From Cinclus cinclus (lineage: Eukaryota > Chordata > Aves > Passeriformes > Cinclidae), in NCBI RefSeq assembly GCF_963662255.1, contig NC_085047.1, positions 107,440,181 to 107,504,180 on the forward strand: a stretch of 64,000 nt of DNA, in the 5' to 3' direction. How positions within the stretch are numbered: position 1 is the stretch's first letter; each line of letters opens with the position of its first letter. Positions 52,810 to 64,000 of this stretch are shown in pieces. Position numbers and translations under genes: made by a program. The notes beneath the pieces are model-generated. The model was not told the DNA's origin, searched no databases, and saw only the letters and a program-made list of their open reading frames with translations.

Positions 52810-53770
52810 CATAAGTTCTCAGGTGACAGCCACTCTGGTGGTGGCCCAACAGGGGCAGACAGAATATGAGGTGTGTCTCCATGCTACAGCTGGAAGTGCA
52901 CCTGGGCACATCCATCCCTGCTGTGCACTTGGAGCACTCCCTGTTCCCATGGCCATGCCTGCCACACCTGGGGCCACTTGCCCCAGACATTATCTTGGCT
53001 CTATTTGCCCACTTCTGAGCATGGTGGGGCAAGGTGGGGGAGGTGCCTGCCACAATCTGTCCCATGCTAGTCTGAGCCCCCACACAGCCAGGGGCTCCCC
53101 ACCCATTACACAGTTTGTCATGCCTGCACAGGTGCTACATGGCTCACGATCTATAACAAATTACCAAAAGAGCACTTTGATGGACAACCTGTGGTTCCTC
53201 CATGCCTGCACAGAGTGGGGCAGGCTGTTTGCTTTGGGGTTTACCCTCCCACAACAGGTCTACACGTATGCCAAAGGTTCAGGGATACACACGGTGCTAA
53301 CATGCCTGACCACACAGGTCAGTGTAACTGGAGAAAAGCATCTTTATTGAAATCCACGTAAAGACAAGCGGCACTCAATGAACACCAACATCCAACCTCA
53401 GGGATCACCAGAGGAGGTCACCAGCAGTCAAACACGGATCCCTGAGAGCTGGCCCTGGACTCCTGGTCTCTGGAGCAGCTGATCCTCCCATCAGCTAACT
53501 CTGCCTTTACTGTCCCAGTCCTCCTGTGACTCACATCCCTGTCTGCAGTAGTTGGACCCTGATCTCTCATCCCACCCACTGCACAGTCCTGCTTCAAGGC
53601 CTCTGTGGTCACACACACAAGAGCACACCCACACATAAAATAATCAGCATCAAAGTTTAACTGCAAGACAGAACACACTGCAGGTAAAAGGTGCAAGCCC
53701 CAACCTGCTGAGCATATTGACAACTGGCTTGCTTAAACATGACCTGCCTTTATTGTGCTCCCTTTTCTCC
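52810..53770 (-). mobile_element. GC-richer block, possible degraded LTR retroelement
   Basis: The block is about 1 kb and much richer in G and C than its surroundings. On the minus strand there are two AATAAA polyadenylation signals (53749-53754 and 53343-53348). Further downstream, a 113-codon frame (52742-53083) holds C-x4-H-x4-C at residues 40-50. This is the second half of a retroviral-type zinc knuckle, but the first cysteine position is glycine. A 187-codon plus-strand frame (52787-53350) has no recognised domain. I could not place LTR ends, a primer-binding site or any polymerase sequence. The zinc-knuckle resemblance may be chance. Confidence 0.3.
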
Positions 53771-56579
53771 ATTTTGACATCCTTCTCTCTACTCTTGTTT
53801 GCTCCCGAATCAAGCACTTGTTCCTAATTATTTTTTTCTTGTTAATCTGATTTACTACAGTATTACTAAATTCAGAATTTGTGATATTTCTATGCCAGTC
53901 ATCTGAGCCTAACATGATGCCAATGATGCAGCTATCAAGGCACCATTTGGTCTGCAAGGTCTTGCTTCCCGAAAGGTTTCTAGTACTTCCCTCAGGTATG
54001 GTGAGGTTTGCCCACCTTTCTCACGACCCCTAACAATCTGTGAACCCCAGGCACTCCTCAAGGTGCCATAAATCCTGCCACCTTCTCATCCTGTTGCTCC
54101 ATAGGTCCACTGATTTCTCATGTCATGTCTTGAAGTTTCTCACTGTTTGTTCAATGAGCTCAACATTCTGGCCTGAACCTAATCATATGTATGCATACCT
54201 TAACTCTATATTCTTGGGTCTCATCATTTACAGAAAGTGTCTGAAAAAAATCAGAGCAAGTGCCCAAGAGTTAAAAGTGCCTTTACGTTGTCACATGAAA
54301 TTTCACTCCTGCTAGCCTGAAACAGATACTGATAAATATAAGCATTTCCCTTCTACTGCTGATGCTGGCAACACCATCTGACATCATGCCAAAAATTTCC
54401 CTGAATATAATTTCTTATAATGGCCTTCAGAAATGTGACCAAATGTGTCTAAAAAAATCTCCCCAAACATCAGAAAAATATAGTAGTCTTAAAAATTGTG
54501 AGTTTCAACATTTTTGTTTTCTTCTGCCTCAGTTTTGCGCTATCAAAACTGAACATTTACTACTGTTTATAGATATTCATGGGGAAGAAGAACCTAAAAA
54601 ATAAAAGAAAAAGCTGAAATTCTTATTCATCCATCCAAATAGGTTTTCTCACAGGTAAATTTATTCTCTGAATAAATTTATTCACATTGGGATGTCTTAG
54701 GAAAAAAAAGAACATAAAAAAATATGGAAATATGCAGCAGTGAAGAAGAATGTTTTTCTAAGAACAAGGGGAAATAAAGTCCAAACACATTGCCTTGGCT
54801 CTTTTTCCACGCACATCAACTCTCAGTGGTCCTACTCCCCTCAAGTGTACTAGATAGGAATGAAATTTAGCATCCTAAACTAGCTCCCTTCACACTTGCT
54901 GCTGCTATTAATGTTAATTTTCTCATTCAGGCTGTATCATAATGCCAAGATGAAAGATTCAGACTGACAAAGAATAACTAGCAGCAGTGAGAGGCTGCCT
55001 GGGGAAAAGACACAGCAGCACATCATCTTGTATAATTTTTTCCGTCAGGACTAACTGAAGAACTAGAAAGAAGGCAAGAGGGTAGGAAGAAAAAGAAGCA
55101 AAGTAGCACAAATTATCCTTTTTTCATGTCAATTTATTTTTTGTTTCAGAAAAAAATCAGTAGCCCAAGTGCAAGATCTTAACAGTTAAAATGAAAATTA
55201 TAGTAAGATTAATTCAAATATCATAACACAGAATATACTGTGGAATTTAACAGCTACATTATTGAGCCGTAAACATGGTTACTCATAGGGAATCCTTCAA
55301 AATGCTGTATTTTAATTTCTAATGCCCTATTCTTATGAGAAATTTTAGGAGCATTGAGGCTTGGCTGTTCAGTAAATACTTAAAATTTAGAATAAAATTG
55401 AATAGTTCAGATAGACAGGACCTACAATGATCACCTGATAGTTTTAAAAACATATAGGTCAATGACTACTACTGATAAAAAGCTTCTTAGAATTCTATTA
55501 TTTTACTACTATTTTTGGCATTTGTATTTAGAGCCTCAGCACATGTCAGATGTATCTTGAAACACATTTATAGTTTCATTAACATGGCTTGTAGTGATAC
55601 TTACAGCTTTAACTTTCTTATAGCTGTGAATAATTCCTGTTCTGTTTTGCTGCTTGATTTGTGTGTTCACTGAAATACACAAGAAAATTCTATCGAAAAA
55701 TCAGAAGACTTCTATTCAACACCCACTAATTGAACTTATCAAACAACAGCAGAAAAAGAAAAGCAAAACCTGGAAAAGATGAGATGAGCGATTACTATTG
55801 ATACCAAGTCAGTTTTTTATTTCTCCACTGATAACACCAATGAAATTTCCAATGACCAATAACAGTAATATGGTATAAATCCCAGCAGTTATATTAGGAA
55901 ATTCCTCCAGCAATTAAGCATAAGGGAAGCAGAAAGAACAGACATTTTGCTGAAGCTGCACAGCACATCACTGAAATAACAAGAGCTAGACTATGAGCCA
56001 TCAATTGGTTCATACCTCTCTTGCAGAACACTACCTTGAAAATCACTGAAAAACCACTTCCTGAGAAACGCCTGGACTGCTAAATTCTTAACTGCTTACA
56101 CACACCATATCTAAACAGCCTGAAAGCATTAGCACACACTTGGTGCACCACCATCCTGTAATTCCTTCCACTCTCATTTGGGGACGGAATTTAATTGGGA
56201 GGTGAATGATTTTTATTGACTGACCTGTGCCTTTGACCATCCATAGTCTTGTTTGGTATTGGACACAACAGCAATGAGATTTTTGTTTCTTTTATACAAA
56301 AGAGTGTGTGAATATCAGTTCATGGGATATTATTAAGAATTGGATAAGAGCAGTGAAGGAGAGAAAGGGGAGAAAAATCCTCCTTGACACCCCTTGCACC
56401 TGGCTGGCTGCCCTGATTTCTAAAGATCACAAAGGTTGAATGAATGGATGTCTTGCCCTAGATGGTACAGCACATTTTTACTGGTCTTAAATTCAGTGTT
56501 TCTGTTACTTACATTGCTTCAGAAGGGAAAACTAACACCTTGTGAATTGCTACAGTACCATCTTCAATATAAGACTGGA
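53771..56579. other. Intron 44 sequence, nothing recognised
   Basis: AT-rich, with short frames lacking motifs. The GC content falls back to background after about 54.06 kb. Confidence 0.55.
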
Positions 56580-56700
56580 TCTACACCTGGGCAACCTGAT
56601 CTGACCCCACAGGTGTCTCTGCTTTTGAAGAAGTGTTTGGACTGCCTATCCCTTAAGGCCTTGTTCCACCTAAATTTAAATAATCCTAATATCAGTTTTG
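56580..56700 (+). mobile_element. CR1 LINE 3' fragment, short and diverged
   Basis: CACCTGGGCAACCTGATCTG, AGGTGTCTCTGC, GTTTGGACTGCC and CCCTTAAGGCCTTGTTCCAC line up in order with the last 110 bp of CR1. The tail has decayed to an AAATAATCCTAAT-like sequence. Either end may extend a little further. Confidence 0.6.
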
Positions 56701-59315
56701 AAGAACAGAAAGGATTTGAAGAACAGAAAAGCAACAGAATGGCTCATAGTGAAAAAATGAGTTCTGTAGGTTGATATTTGCATGTTAGATAACAGATATA
56801 TACAATTACTTAACACATGTAGAATTCTATGAAGACTATGGCAGTACATCAAATTCATGGCACATTTACTTAGTTTTGGAGTTGAGCATTTGCATATTTT
56901 AGTGCACATAAACACTGAAGGATGAACAATAACAGAAGGGTATCACATATGATGATAATTGGACACAGATGGAGAGCAGACCCACTAAGCGAGGAAAGTT
57001 TAGATAATTTTTTTTTTAATAAGGAAATAGATGAAGAATTTAAGCAAAAATTCCCCCTCCAAAAACAGGCATGAATGCAAAATGTATTTTTAAAAATGTC
57101 TGATAGATCTAAGTGATCTCTACTGATCTTGGGTTTCTTTTCTATCTATTGTTGCATCTAAAATCGCTTAATCTCTACTGAATGTAACTATCTGTCCTTG
57201 TCCTCACTACTTGCAGCTCAACTGGTCTGAGCCTTCTTCATTTGAGATTAACCAGTCTAAATCTTACTTAAGGAGTAAGCTAGTTCATAAGAGACAAAGT
57301 GGATCACACAGAAGTCTATTCCTCTACAAATAATCCACCTAAAAATGCATTAGAGCACCATTATTAAAATTTCCACATGTATAATAACACCAAACTAACA
57401 GAGGCAGGTTTGGAAATCCAGACAACATAAAGTTAAAACTGCCCACATGGAATAGTTTCAGCTTCTTAAAACAAGATAATGTTTTGTCATAATGGAATAA
57501 GAAATGATGATAAATAGATAATTAAATGGCATGGGGTCTTGGTCTTTCTGGGCAACTCTGACAGCCATGTCAGGTCAGCAACTTGAGCTACTGTCAGTAC
57601 AGAAGCAGCAGCTATTTCATGTTCTAAACCTCCAAAACAGGATGATTTGCAGTAAATCAGGTGCCAGAAGACAAAGTGCTCAATTGTTGACTCACACAAA
57701 ATCTTCACATGATATTTGAGAAAAAGGTCAGCTTTGTACCAGATGAAGAAAACTTTTCTTCTCATAAGGGATTTCCCTGAAGAAGAAGGTGGCATATGGG
57801 CTCTTTAGATTTGCATTTGCAGGTGACCATTGGCAGGCAACAGTACAAAGGTCTACGCTTGATTTGAGGGTTTTAAGTTCCATTTGTCTACCAAAGAATA
57901 GAAAGCATTTACTTTGGAGCATAGATATGCAGCAGTTGCTGTGACTAAGCAATACAAGAATCTTTAATTATAATTGTTGTCTTCTGTTTTAGAGACTGCA
58001 ATTGTGGCAAATGAATCCAAAAAAAACCACCCTTAAAAATGATCTCAAATTTTTTAAATACTAAGCTACATTTGGAAGGGTAGGAAAGGTATTATCCTTT
58101 TCTAGTGAGGGAAAAGTGTTAATTAAAGTTGTGAATTTTTCATGTAGCAAGTAATTTAACATTCTCAAAACTTTTGATTTATCTCAGAATTATTCTTCAA
58201 TAAAAAGTTTGCCAGTCTGATGCAACCTCTAACTTCTTCCAAGATGGTCTAATCCATTGTTTTTCTGCTCAATCATTAATACTGCCTACATATTCTAGAA
58301 CTCAAATTATGTTGTCCCACACACGCATACTTTCACTTTGAGCTATTCCCCAGTTTAATAAATTTTCCTCCTATTTTTTATTGCTTTAATAAGGTAGGCA
58401 TTACTCTGCTCCCAAGCCTTATGCAACCAAGCTAAAAAAAACTTGCAAGAAATTATTTTTTTATCTCATCTTGGTAATAGTAATCCTAAATATCTAATCA
58501 TTTAGACTTTTATAGAGGCTGAAATGGGTAAAAACTGAGCAACTAATGATTTTAGTTGTTCTTTAGAAGACTATTGTTTACAGAGTACAGGAGAACTCAG
58601 AATAATATCAAATGGAGAATACTGTAGTTTCTGGTTTAGAGAATAAGAGACTAAAATTACTTTCTGTATTAAATACTTTACTCATTTGAAACATCCTAAA
58701 TCTACAATTGTATAGCAATAAGTGTCAAAGCCACACCTGCATATTTTAGAGAGAAAGAGTTTGTGTGTCTTTCATTTATTTTGTGCAGTTTTCTGGGCTC
58801 TTTCCGGTGGAGTGAGTGTGATTTTCCCCCCACTTTCTCTTTCTTCAATCCCTGATAGACATGTCAAACTTGTTTCTTCCTCAGTTTTTTACAACTCGGC
58901 AATTTTGGTTTGTGAATTTCCAGGGCAAGACAGTAATACAGGGAATTTAAAAAGCATCTTACAGCCTTCTTCAGCGGACCATACAAAATGTACTCAGCAG
59001 AAATGAATTGTTCTAAGAATTTGTAGGGATTTCTACTTTTTTCATCTTAAAATTAAATAGCCTTTTTAAATTATGTCTATAACATAAGAGTTTGCTTCTG
59101 CTTCTTCTCCCTGAATTGGTTCCTGCATTTTAACTTTTTTTTGGTGACCTATTATATATTATAGTAGTGAAAGCTTACAGGCTCCTACCTTTTTAAAAGG
59201 GGTCCTATGCTTACACTGATTTATCTAAATGATATGTCAGCATTTTACCTTCATGTAAAATCCACCTTGGAGAGACACAAACCCCAAAGAGTCTACACAA
59301 CTGATTCTACAATAC
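56701..59315. other. Intron 44 sequence, nothing recognised
   Basis: AT-rich and unstructured. No repeat family was recognised. Confidence 0.6.
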
Positions 59316-59331
59316 ATATATATATATATAA
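59316..59331. repeat. (AT)n microsatellite
   Basis: Eight AT units between AATAC and AAATTT, about 55 bases before the long poly-A run. Confidence 0.9.
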
Positions 59332-59383
59332 ATTTAAAGGCACTTCTGAGTGAAGAGTGTGAAATTCTTCCCTCCAGCCTCAA

Positions 59384-59384
<1 letters not shown>

Positions 59385-59434
<50 letters not shown>
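59385..59434. repeat. Poly-A run of 50 bases
   Basis: An uninterrupted run of 50 A follows CCCTCCAGCCTCAAC. Its length is exceptional for the window, where other A runs reach about 15. It might be the tail of a retroposed transcript on the plus strand or a simple expansion. No poly-A signal or gene-like body is evident just before it. Confidence 0.9.
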
Positions 59435-59436
<2 letters not shown>

Positions 59437-60242
59437 GACTAGAGATTATTAAAGTTTCTTAAAGTTTAAGGGGAAAAAAAAGTGCACACATCAAACATCA
59501 GGAGGAAAGACTGTCAGTTCCACCAGAATGTGCAACAAAATCTGCTTGAAGTAAATTGAAAGCTCAGGCACATTTTCCCTCATCGAGGAGCAGCATCAGT
59601 TTCAGCCATAACCACAGCCCCATCATTTGGTGCTGTGCCCCTCTCAGATGCCCTGTTTCACTGGGACTGCTGTCAAGAGGATTTTGTGAACACTGCTCAG
59701 CCATCTCAGGGCAAGGTTTGGCTGTTTTGCTCAAATCTCCACCCAGGGCAGTTTGAATTGTGAGCTTTACACCCACAGAGACTGAGGCATACTCTCCAAT
59801 TCTAATTCAACATCACTTTTTGATACAGATGTTTCTTTAGAAAATGCATTTCTGAGCTCTTTAGCTACTTAAATATAACAACTAATTTTAATTTAATATA
59901 CTTCTCTCTTGAAAGTCTTCAAATCCAGCACTGCAACACAAAATCAATTTATTGATTGTGTTCATTTGTGAGATACAGGCTTAAATTAATTAGTAATGAT
60001 CATTTAAGATGTGAAACAAGAATTAAAATGAAATGTTTAAAATGAAACTTAAATGTTTTTTTTTAATTCAAAAGAATACAAAACAAAAACCCTTTTAAGC
60101 CTCCCCAGTGATATATTTGGGCAAAGAGACAGAAAACATAGGAAAAAAAAAAACTTCCTGTGCAAGTCAGATTTGTGTTCAATCTGCATTTTTCAAAGTT
60201 TAAGAAAAAGTAGAAAAAGAGCTGCTGGCATAACACTGCTCA

Positions 60243-60370
60243 ATCACAGGATATTCTGAGTTGGAAGGGACCCACAAAGACCATCAAGTCCAACTTTTAT
60301 GAGAATGGTCCCTATCCTAGTCAAGCTTGTAACACTGCTTGACACCATGCTCTAATCAACTAATCTCATG
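60243..60370 (-). mobile_element. CR1 LINE 3' fragment, short
   Basis: The plus strand reads ATCACAGGATATTCTGAGTT, GGAAGGGACCCACAAAGACC and ATCAAGTCCAAC, the reversed 3' end of a CR1 subfamily. It continues more weakly through ACACCATGCTCTAATCAACT. The copy is truncated after about 125 bp. Confidence 0.88.
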
Positions 60371-63300
60371 GTCAATATACACTGGTCCTAATTAAAACTC
60401 TATATTAAGCAATTCAATATTCCATGTTTCCGCAGTGGGCAAATACAAAGAAATCAAATCAACACTGCTGACAGATTCAAAGAATACTGTAAATTTCATA
60501 CTAATTTTCTAAGGTACCTTATTGATTTTTACTATTTTGAGAAAGTTTGCAATGCAAGTCAGTCCCTGCATGAAAGGATTAAATATATTAAGCATTCCCA
60601 ATACTTGGAACCTTTTAGATTACTCAGTGTTTATCTGGAGCCATGCTTCAAACAAGACTAACAGTAGCTCCATAAACACATTTCTTTATAGTTATGTCTT
60701 TAAGTAGCCCACAGCCCTCACCTGGGCATGAGAAAAATGCATTAGTGGGTAGAGAAGTTGACCAAACAAAACGTTTTCTGTGATATGGCTATAGAAGTTT
60801 GCTTCAAATGAAAATTACATATATTTTATAGTAATCCAGAACTCCACTCTTACAGACAGTACATTTTATGGTTTTTCTTAGGTTTTTTTTCCCCTCAAAA
60901 GAATGTTTTTGACTTTCATTCAAGGAAGTCACAAGAGTAAAATAAAATAAAAAACCCTCTTCATTCAAACAGGAAAAATTATCATTTGAGCCAGTCAGGC
61001 TATTTGATGAGACTTTCAGGCTGAAGATTTTCATGAAACAGATGAGAACAGGAGAGAAAATAATTCAAACACAACTATACTTTGGCACAAAATCCATGAT
61101 GTGGAACAGAACTAGAGTCCTGTAATACAGTCTTCCAGCTGAATAAACTTGTATAGTGGTTATTGATTTATAAGCATTCTGATTTGCATAAGGAATGCAA
61201 AGGAACACTCATTCAAGGTAGGAAATAGTATTTATTTAATAACATCAAAGTTGACATAGCTACATCAGAACTGCTACTAAAAGCATAAAAAGAAGACTCT
61301 CTTTACTATTCTCCAAATTAACGCATGTTTTCACGGCAACTCAGTATCAGAGCTATCTTAAAAATTCTTGAGGTCTTGGGCACACAGTTAAGAGCTTCTC
61401 CATTCTCAGGAAGATAAAATGCTAAAGAACAAGCACAGGACTGCACAGTGCACAAGTCCAAATAAATGCTTCACTTAATCACATATTTGATTTTTAAGTG
61501 TTCAACACTTCTTCTTCTCAGATAAAAATATTAGTCCTAACATATAGACAGGTAAACATAAATACATCACATTTTTAAGGAAAAATATTCCATCCTCTTG
61601 GTTCAAAGATCCCTTTAAGCGGTTCTGGATCTTAAAATTTTTCACCCTCACACCTGTAACCCAAAATTTTAAGACAGAATTATTGGAACAAGAACTGAAT
61701 CTAAAGCTAAAAAAGAAGGAAAACAATGTATATATATATTTTTTCAGTGTTTTTCTCTGTTCATTAATTATTTGTATAAATACTTTTTAAAAATTCTAGT
61801 CCCATTCTTCTGTGTAAACAAACAAAAAAGAACCATATTTTAGCTTTTCTGTTATGTAAAAACCTTTTGACCTCAATGCTTACAGAAGTTATATAACAGC
61901 TCCTACACTCTGATTCAGTAAATAAAAATAATTTAGAAAACCCAAACACACCCACCTTCCCTTAAAAACAAATTAACTAACTAACTAACTAACTAACAAA
62001 ACAATCAAACAAACAAAAACATAAAACCCCAAACAGAAAACTTTTACAAATAGAAAGGGAAAGAAGTGAAAGAAATCTCAAGATTTCTGTTCAAAAGTAA
62101 CTCACATAAATAACATAACATGAATGGGACATACAGCTTTTCCAAGTAAATAAATAGTCCCAAGATAGTAGTCTTGTGCCAGTCTGAAGGCAGTATCACA
62201 AATGATACTGCAAGTTAAATGAATGTCACTGCATTGACAACAGATGTGGAACTCTACGTTTGGCTGGAAAAGACAAGATGATAAGGAATAAAAGGTACAT
62301 GGTCTTTCACAGACATACGTTGATATAGTGGCTTTTAGCATTGCAGTCTGCTGAAAGTAAAACCAAAATCTTTTGACTGATGATTATCTATATTTTGGAG
62401 TATGGATATATAAAGGTGCCAAGACATCTCAACACTATAAATTAGGTTATTCATAAGAGAGTCCACTAAGAAATCAAATATAAACTTTGAAAGTCTAAGA
62501 AAAGTTTCACTCTAAAAAGCTTTGAGACTTACTGAATATTTGTTATAAAATAATTAAATTTCTGCAAATGGGTAATGAAAATTAAACTTTGGTATTTTTT
62601 TCAGAACAGCCTTTCTATAAAATCACCTACTTAGTAGACTTTTCAGAATGGTTCTGTGAGTGCAGCCAATGATTTATCGCTTTTTGACACTTTAATCTTT
62701 TAAGAATTTGAGAAAATACAAATGACTTTTGGAGAGGAGATGTACTGATTACTTCTTTGTTTGACTTATGATTCCCTAAATTACTGTCTAACATGCTATT
62801 TAACTTCTGTACCTAATGAACTGGGGGTTCAAATGACTAAACTACACTTTTAGTTTTACAAATCTTTTAGACCCCATCACCTGGCCTCACTGCTCTTCCT
62901 CTATTGTTCTGGTACATTGGAAGTACAGTCATTGTGCTTTTGTTGAATTTAATGTATCTGAAGACTTTAATGTAGCTAGCAAAATCTCCCAACAAAGGGA
63001 TATAACTGACAGAAGAAAAGAGAATCAAAACCTAGCTAACAGTGCATCGAAAACCCATTCCTTGTCAACTCATTATAAAAGCACACAGTGATAGCAAGCA
63101 TGATGCAATCTTATAAGGTTTTGAATCATATGTGAAAGGTGATGGTGAAATGTTTAACTCATATCTTGGAATTAATTAATTAGCCCATATTGAACAAACA
63201 TTAATCAAAATTATTTATCTCAAAATGAGTTAGTTCCTTGAAACAAACAAACTAGAAGTGCAGCTGTACAGCACACAATGTTCCCACTCCTTTCTTTTTT

Positions 63301-64000
63301 TGGGGATTTAACTTCTTATCTACGATGCCCAAAAGAAGCCTTCCCTTTCCTATAGGACCTTGTTGTAAATGGCTGTATGTACACATTATGAGGCTGGGTT
63401 ATCCTGTAATCCTGTATTAATTTACAACCTGCCTGCCTGTTTCTACCTCCTCTGCATCTCCAAAGCCTTTTGTCATTTTATAACAGTACCAGGTACTTCC
63501 AAGATTAATGACTTGCTAGGGCCAATGGCCTACAGCAGTATCACAGGTTATCAGCATCTCCCAGCTGCTCTTTAATCTCCAGACAATCCCCAGCACCTTC
63601 ATCATTATTAGTTAATTAGCATTAATGAAAGCTATGCATACACAGTGAGAGGCTAATATATCCCCCAAGCTTATATGTCACTAATCCTTACTTAAAAAAA
63701 AAGGCAACCTACATGAATAATATCTGCATTGTTAAATGAAAGAATATTTCTCTACCTACCCAAAGGCATAAGTATCAGTTAAGAGACTAATGATCTGTAA
63801 AACTGTTTGAAAGATAACAATACTGCAGACTTCAGACATTAGAAAGAATTCAGTCTCCACCCCCTTATCTTCATTATTTTTCTCTACCTGTTCTTGGCCC
63901 ATGCCCTTCCTCTCTACTCAACATTCTCTGTCTCTTTGGTCTTCAACTGCTACCTTATCCACTACTATTTGCCTTAAGAAATTGGAGGCAAATCCTCTTC
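60371..64000. other. Intron 44 sequence to the right edge
   Basis: AT-rich with the (TAAC)6 tract. A short phrase at 62258-62285 (GGCTGGAAAAGACAAGATGA) recalls a CR1 end but does not continue. No exon 44 was seen. Confidence 0.6.
61974..61997. repeat. (TAAC)6 microsatellite
   Basis: Six perfect TAAC units, followed by an A/C-rich stretch of CAAA units to about 62035. Confidence 0.9.

Larger units (their letters stand above)
2686..64000 (-). other. DMD: Downstream part of DMD intron 44 (partial, runs off the right edge)
   Basis: Everything to the right of exon 45 lies upstream of it in the transcript. No dystrophin-like peptide occurs elsewhere in any frame, so the 61 kb to the right edge is most simply intron 44. 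In human this intron is about 248 kb and one of the largest in the gene, and a large avian counterpart is expected. Its content is CR1 fragments, one LTR element, simple repeats and unannotated AT-rich sequence. In mammals the promoter and first exon of Dp140 sit in this intron; I cannot identify a counterpart with confidence. Confidence 0.85.

Noticed and set aside
52787..53350. A 187-codon plus-strand open frame
   Set aside because: It starts in the (AAT)n microsatellite and crosses a GC-rich block where stops are rare. The predicted protein has no recognisable motif.
61974..61997. CRISPR-like or satellite array
   Set aside because: It is a perfect tetranucleotide microsatellite. No spaced repeats of CRISPR type exist in this vertebrate sequence.
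62258..62285. CR1-like phrase GGCTGGAAAAGACAAGATGA
   Set aside because: The similarity ends after about 25 bases on both sides, and the expected continuation and tail are absent.

Overview
The window looks like bird nuclear DNA. It is AT-rich, has no dense coding, and is littered with truncated CR1 retroposons ending in the avian-type 3' tail (variants of a repeated ATTCTATG unit). It also carries an LTR-type element whose 3' end resembles avian class III endogenous retrovirus LTRs. There is no sign of SINEs or L1 of mammalian type. The species cannot be fixed from the sequence alone.

The only protein-coding sequence I can support is one internal exon of the dystrophin gene (DMD) on the minus strand, 2510-2685. 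It is exactly 176 bp, the size of vertebrate DMD exon 45. It encodes the end of a rod-domain spectrin repeat (human numbering, repeat 17) and has a consensus GT donor and AG acceptor. The gene runs right to left: 1-2509 is the beginning of intron 45, and 2686-64000 is the downstream end of intron 44, which is about 248 kb in human. No exon 44 and no convincing alternative first exon is visible. All other open frames are short and lie in repeats or in random AT-rich sequence.

Layout: 1.03-1.6 kb, a plus-strand CR1 nested inside a minus-strand CR1; 2.5-2.7 kb, exon 45 with a hairpin just upstream of its acceptor; 3.15-3.3 kb, a G/T-rich tract with a potential G-quadruplex; 6.46 and 7.68 kb, CR1 fragments; 11.35-12.30 kb, LTR retroelement; 16.05 kb, CR1; 28.85 kb, short CR1 piece; 33.25-34.06 and 35.45-35.66 kb, minus-strand CR1s; 37.7-38.98 kb, the longest CR1, with decayed reverse-transcriptase codons; 44.8-45.25 kb, an unexplained GC-richer block; 49.5 kb, CR1; 52.8-53.8 kb, a second GC-richer block that may be a degraded retroelement; 56.6 and 60.24 kb, CR1 fragments; 59.39 kb, a 50-base poly-A run. 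The remainder is ordinary intronic sequence with microsatellites and homopolymer runs.

I found no clear new biological system. The most useful points to follow are the splice-site environment of exon 45, the CR1 copies that flank that exon in direct and inverted orientation, and the two GC-richer blocks deep in intron 44. Intron 44 is where mammals place the promoter of the short isoform Dp140.
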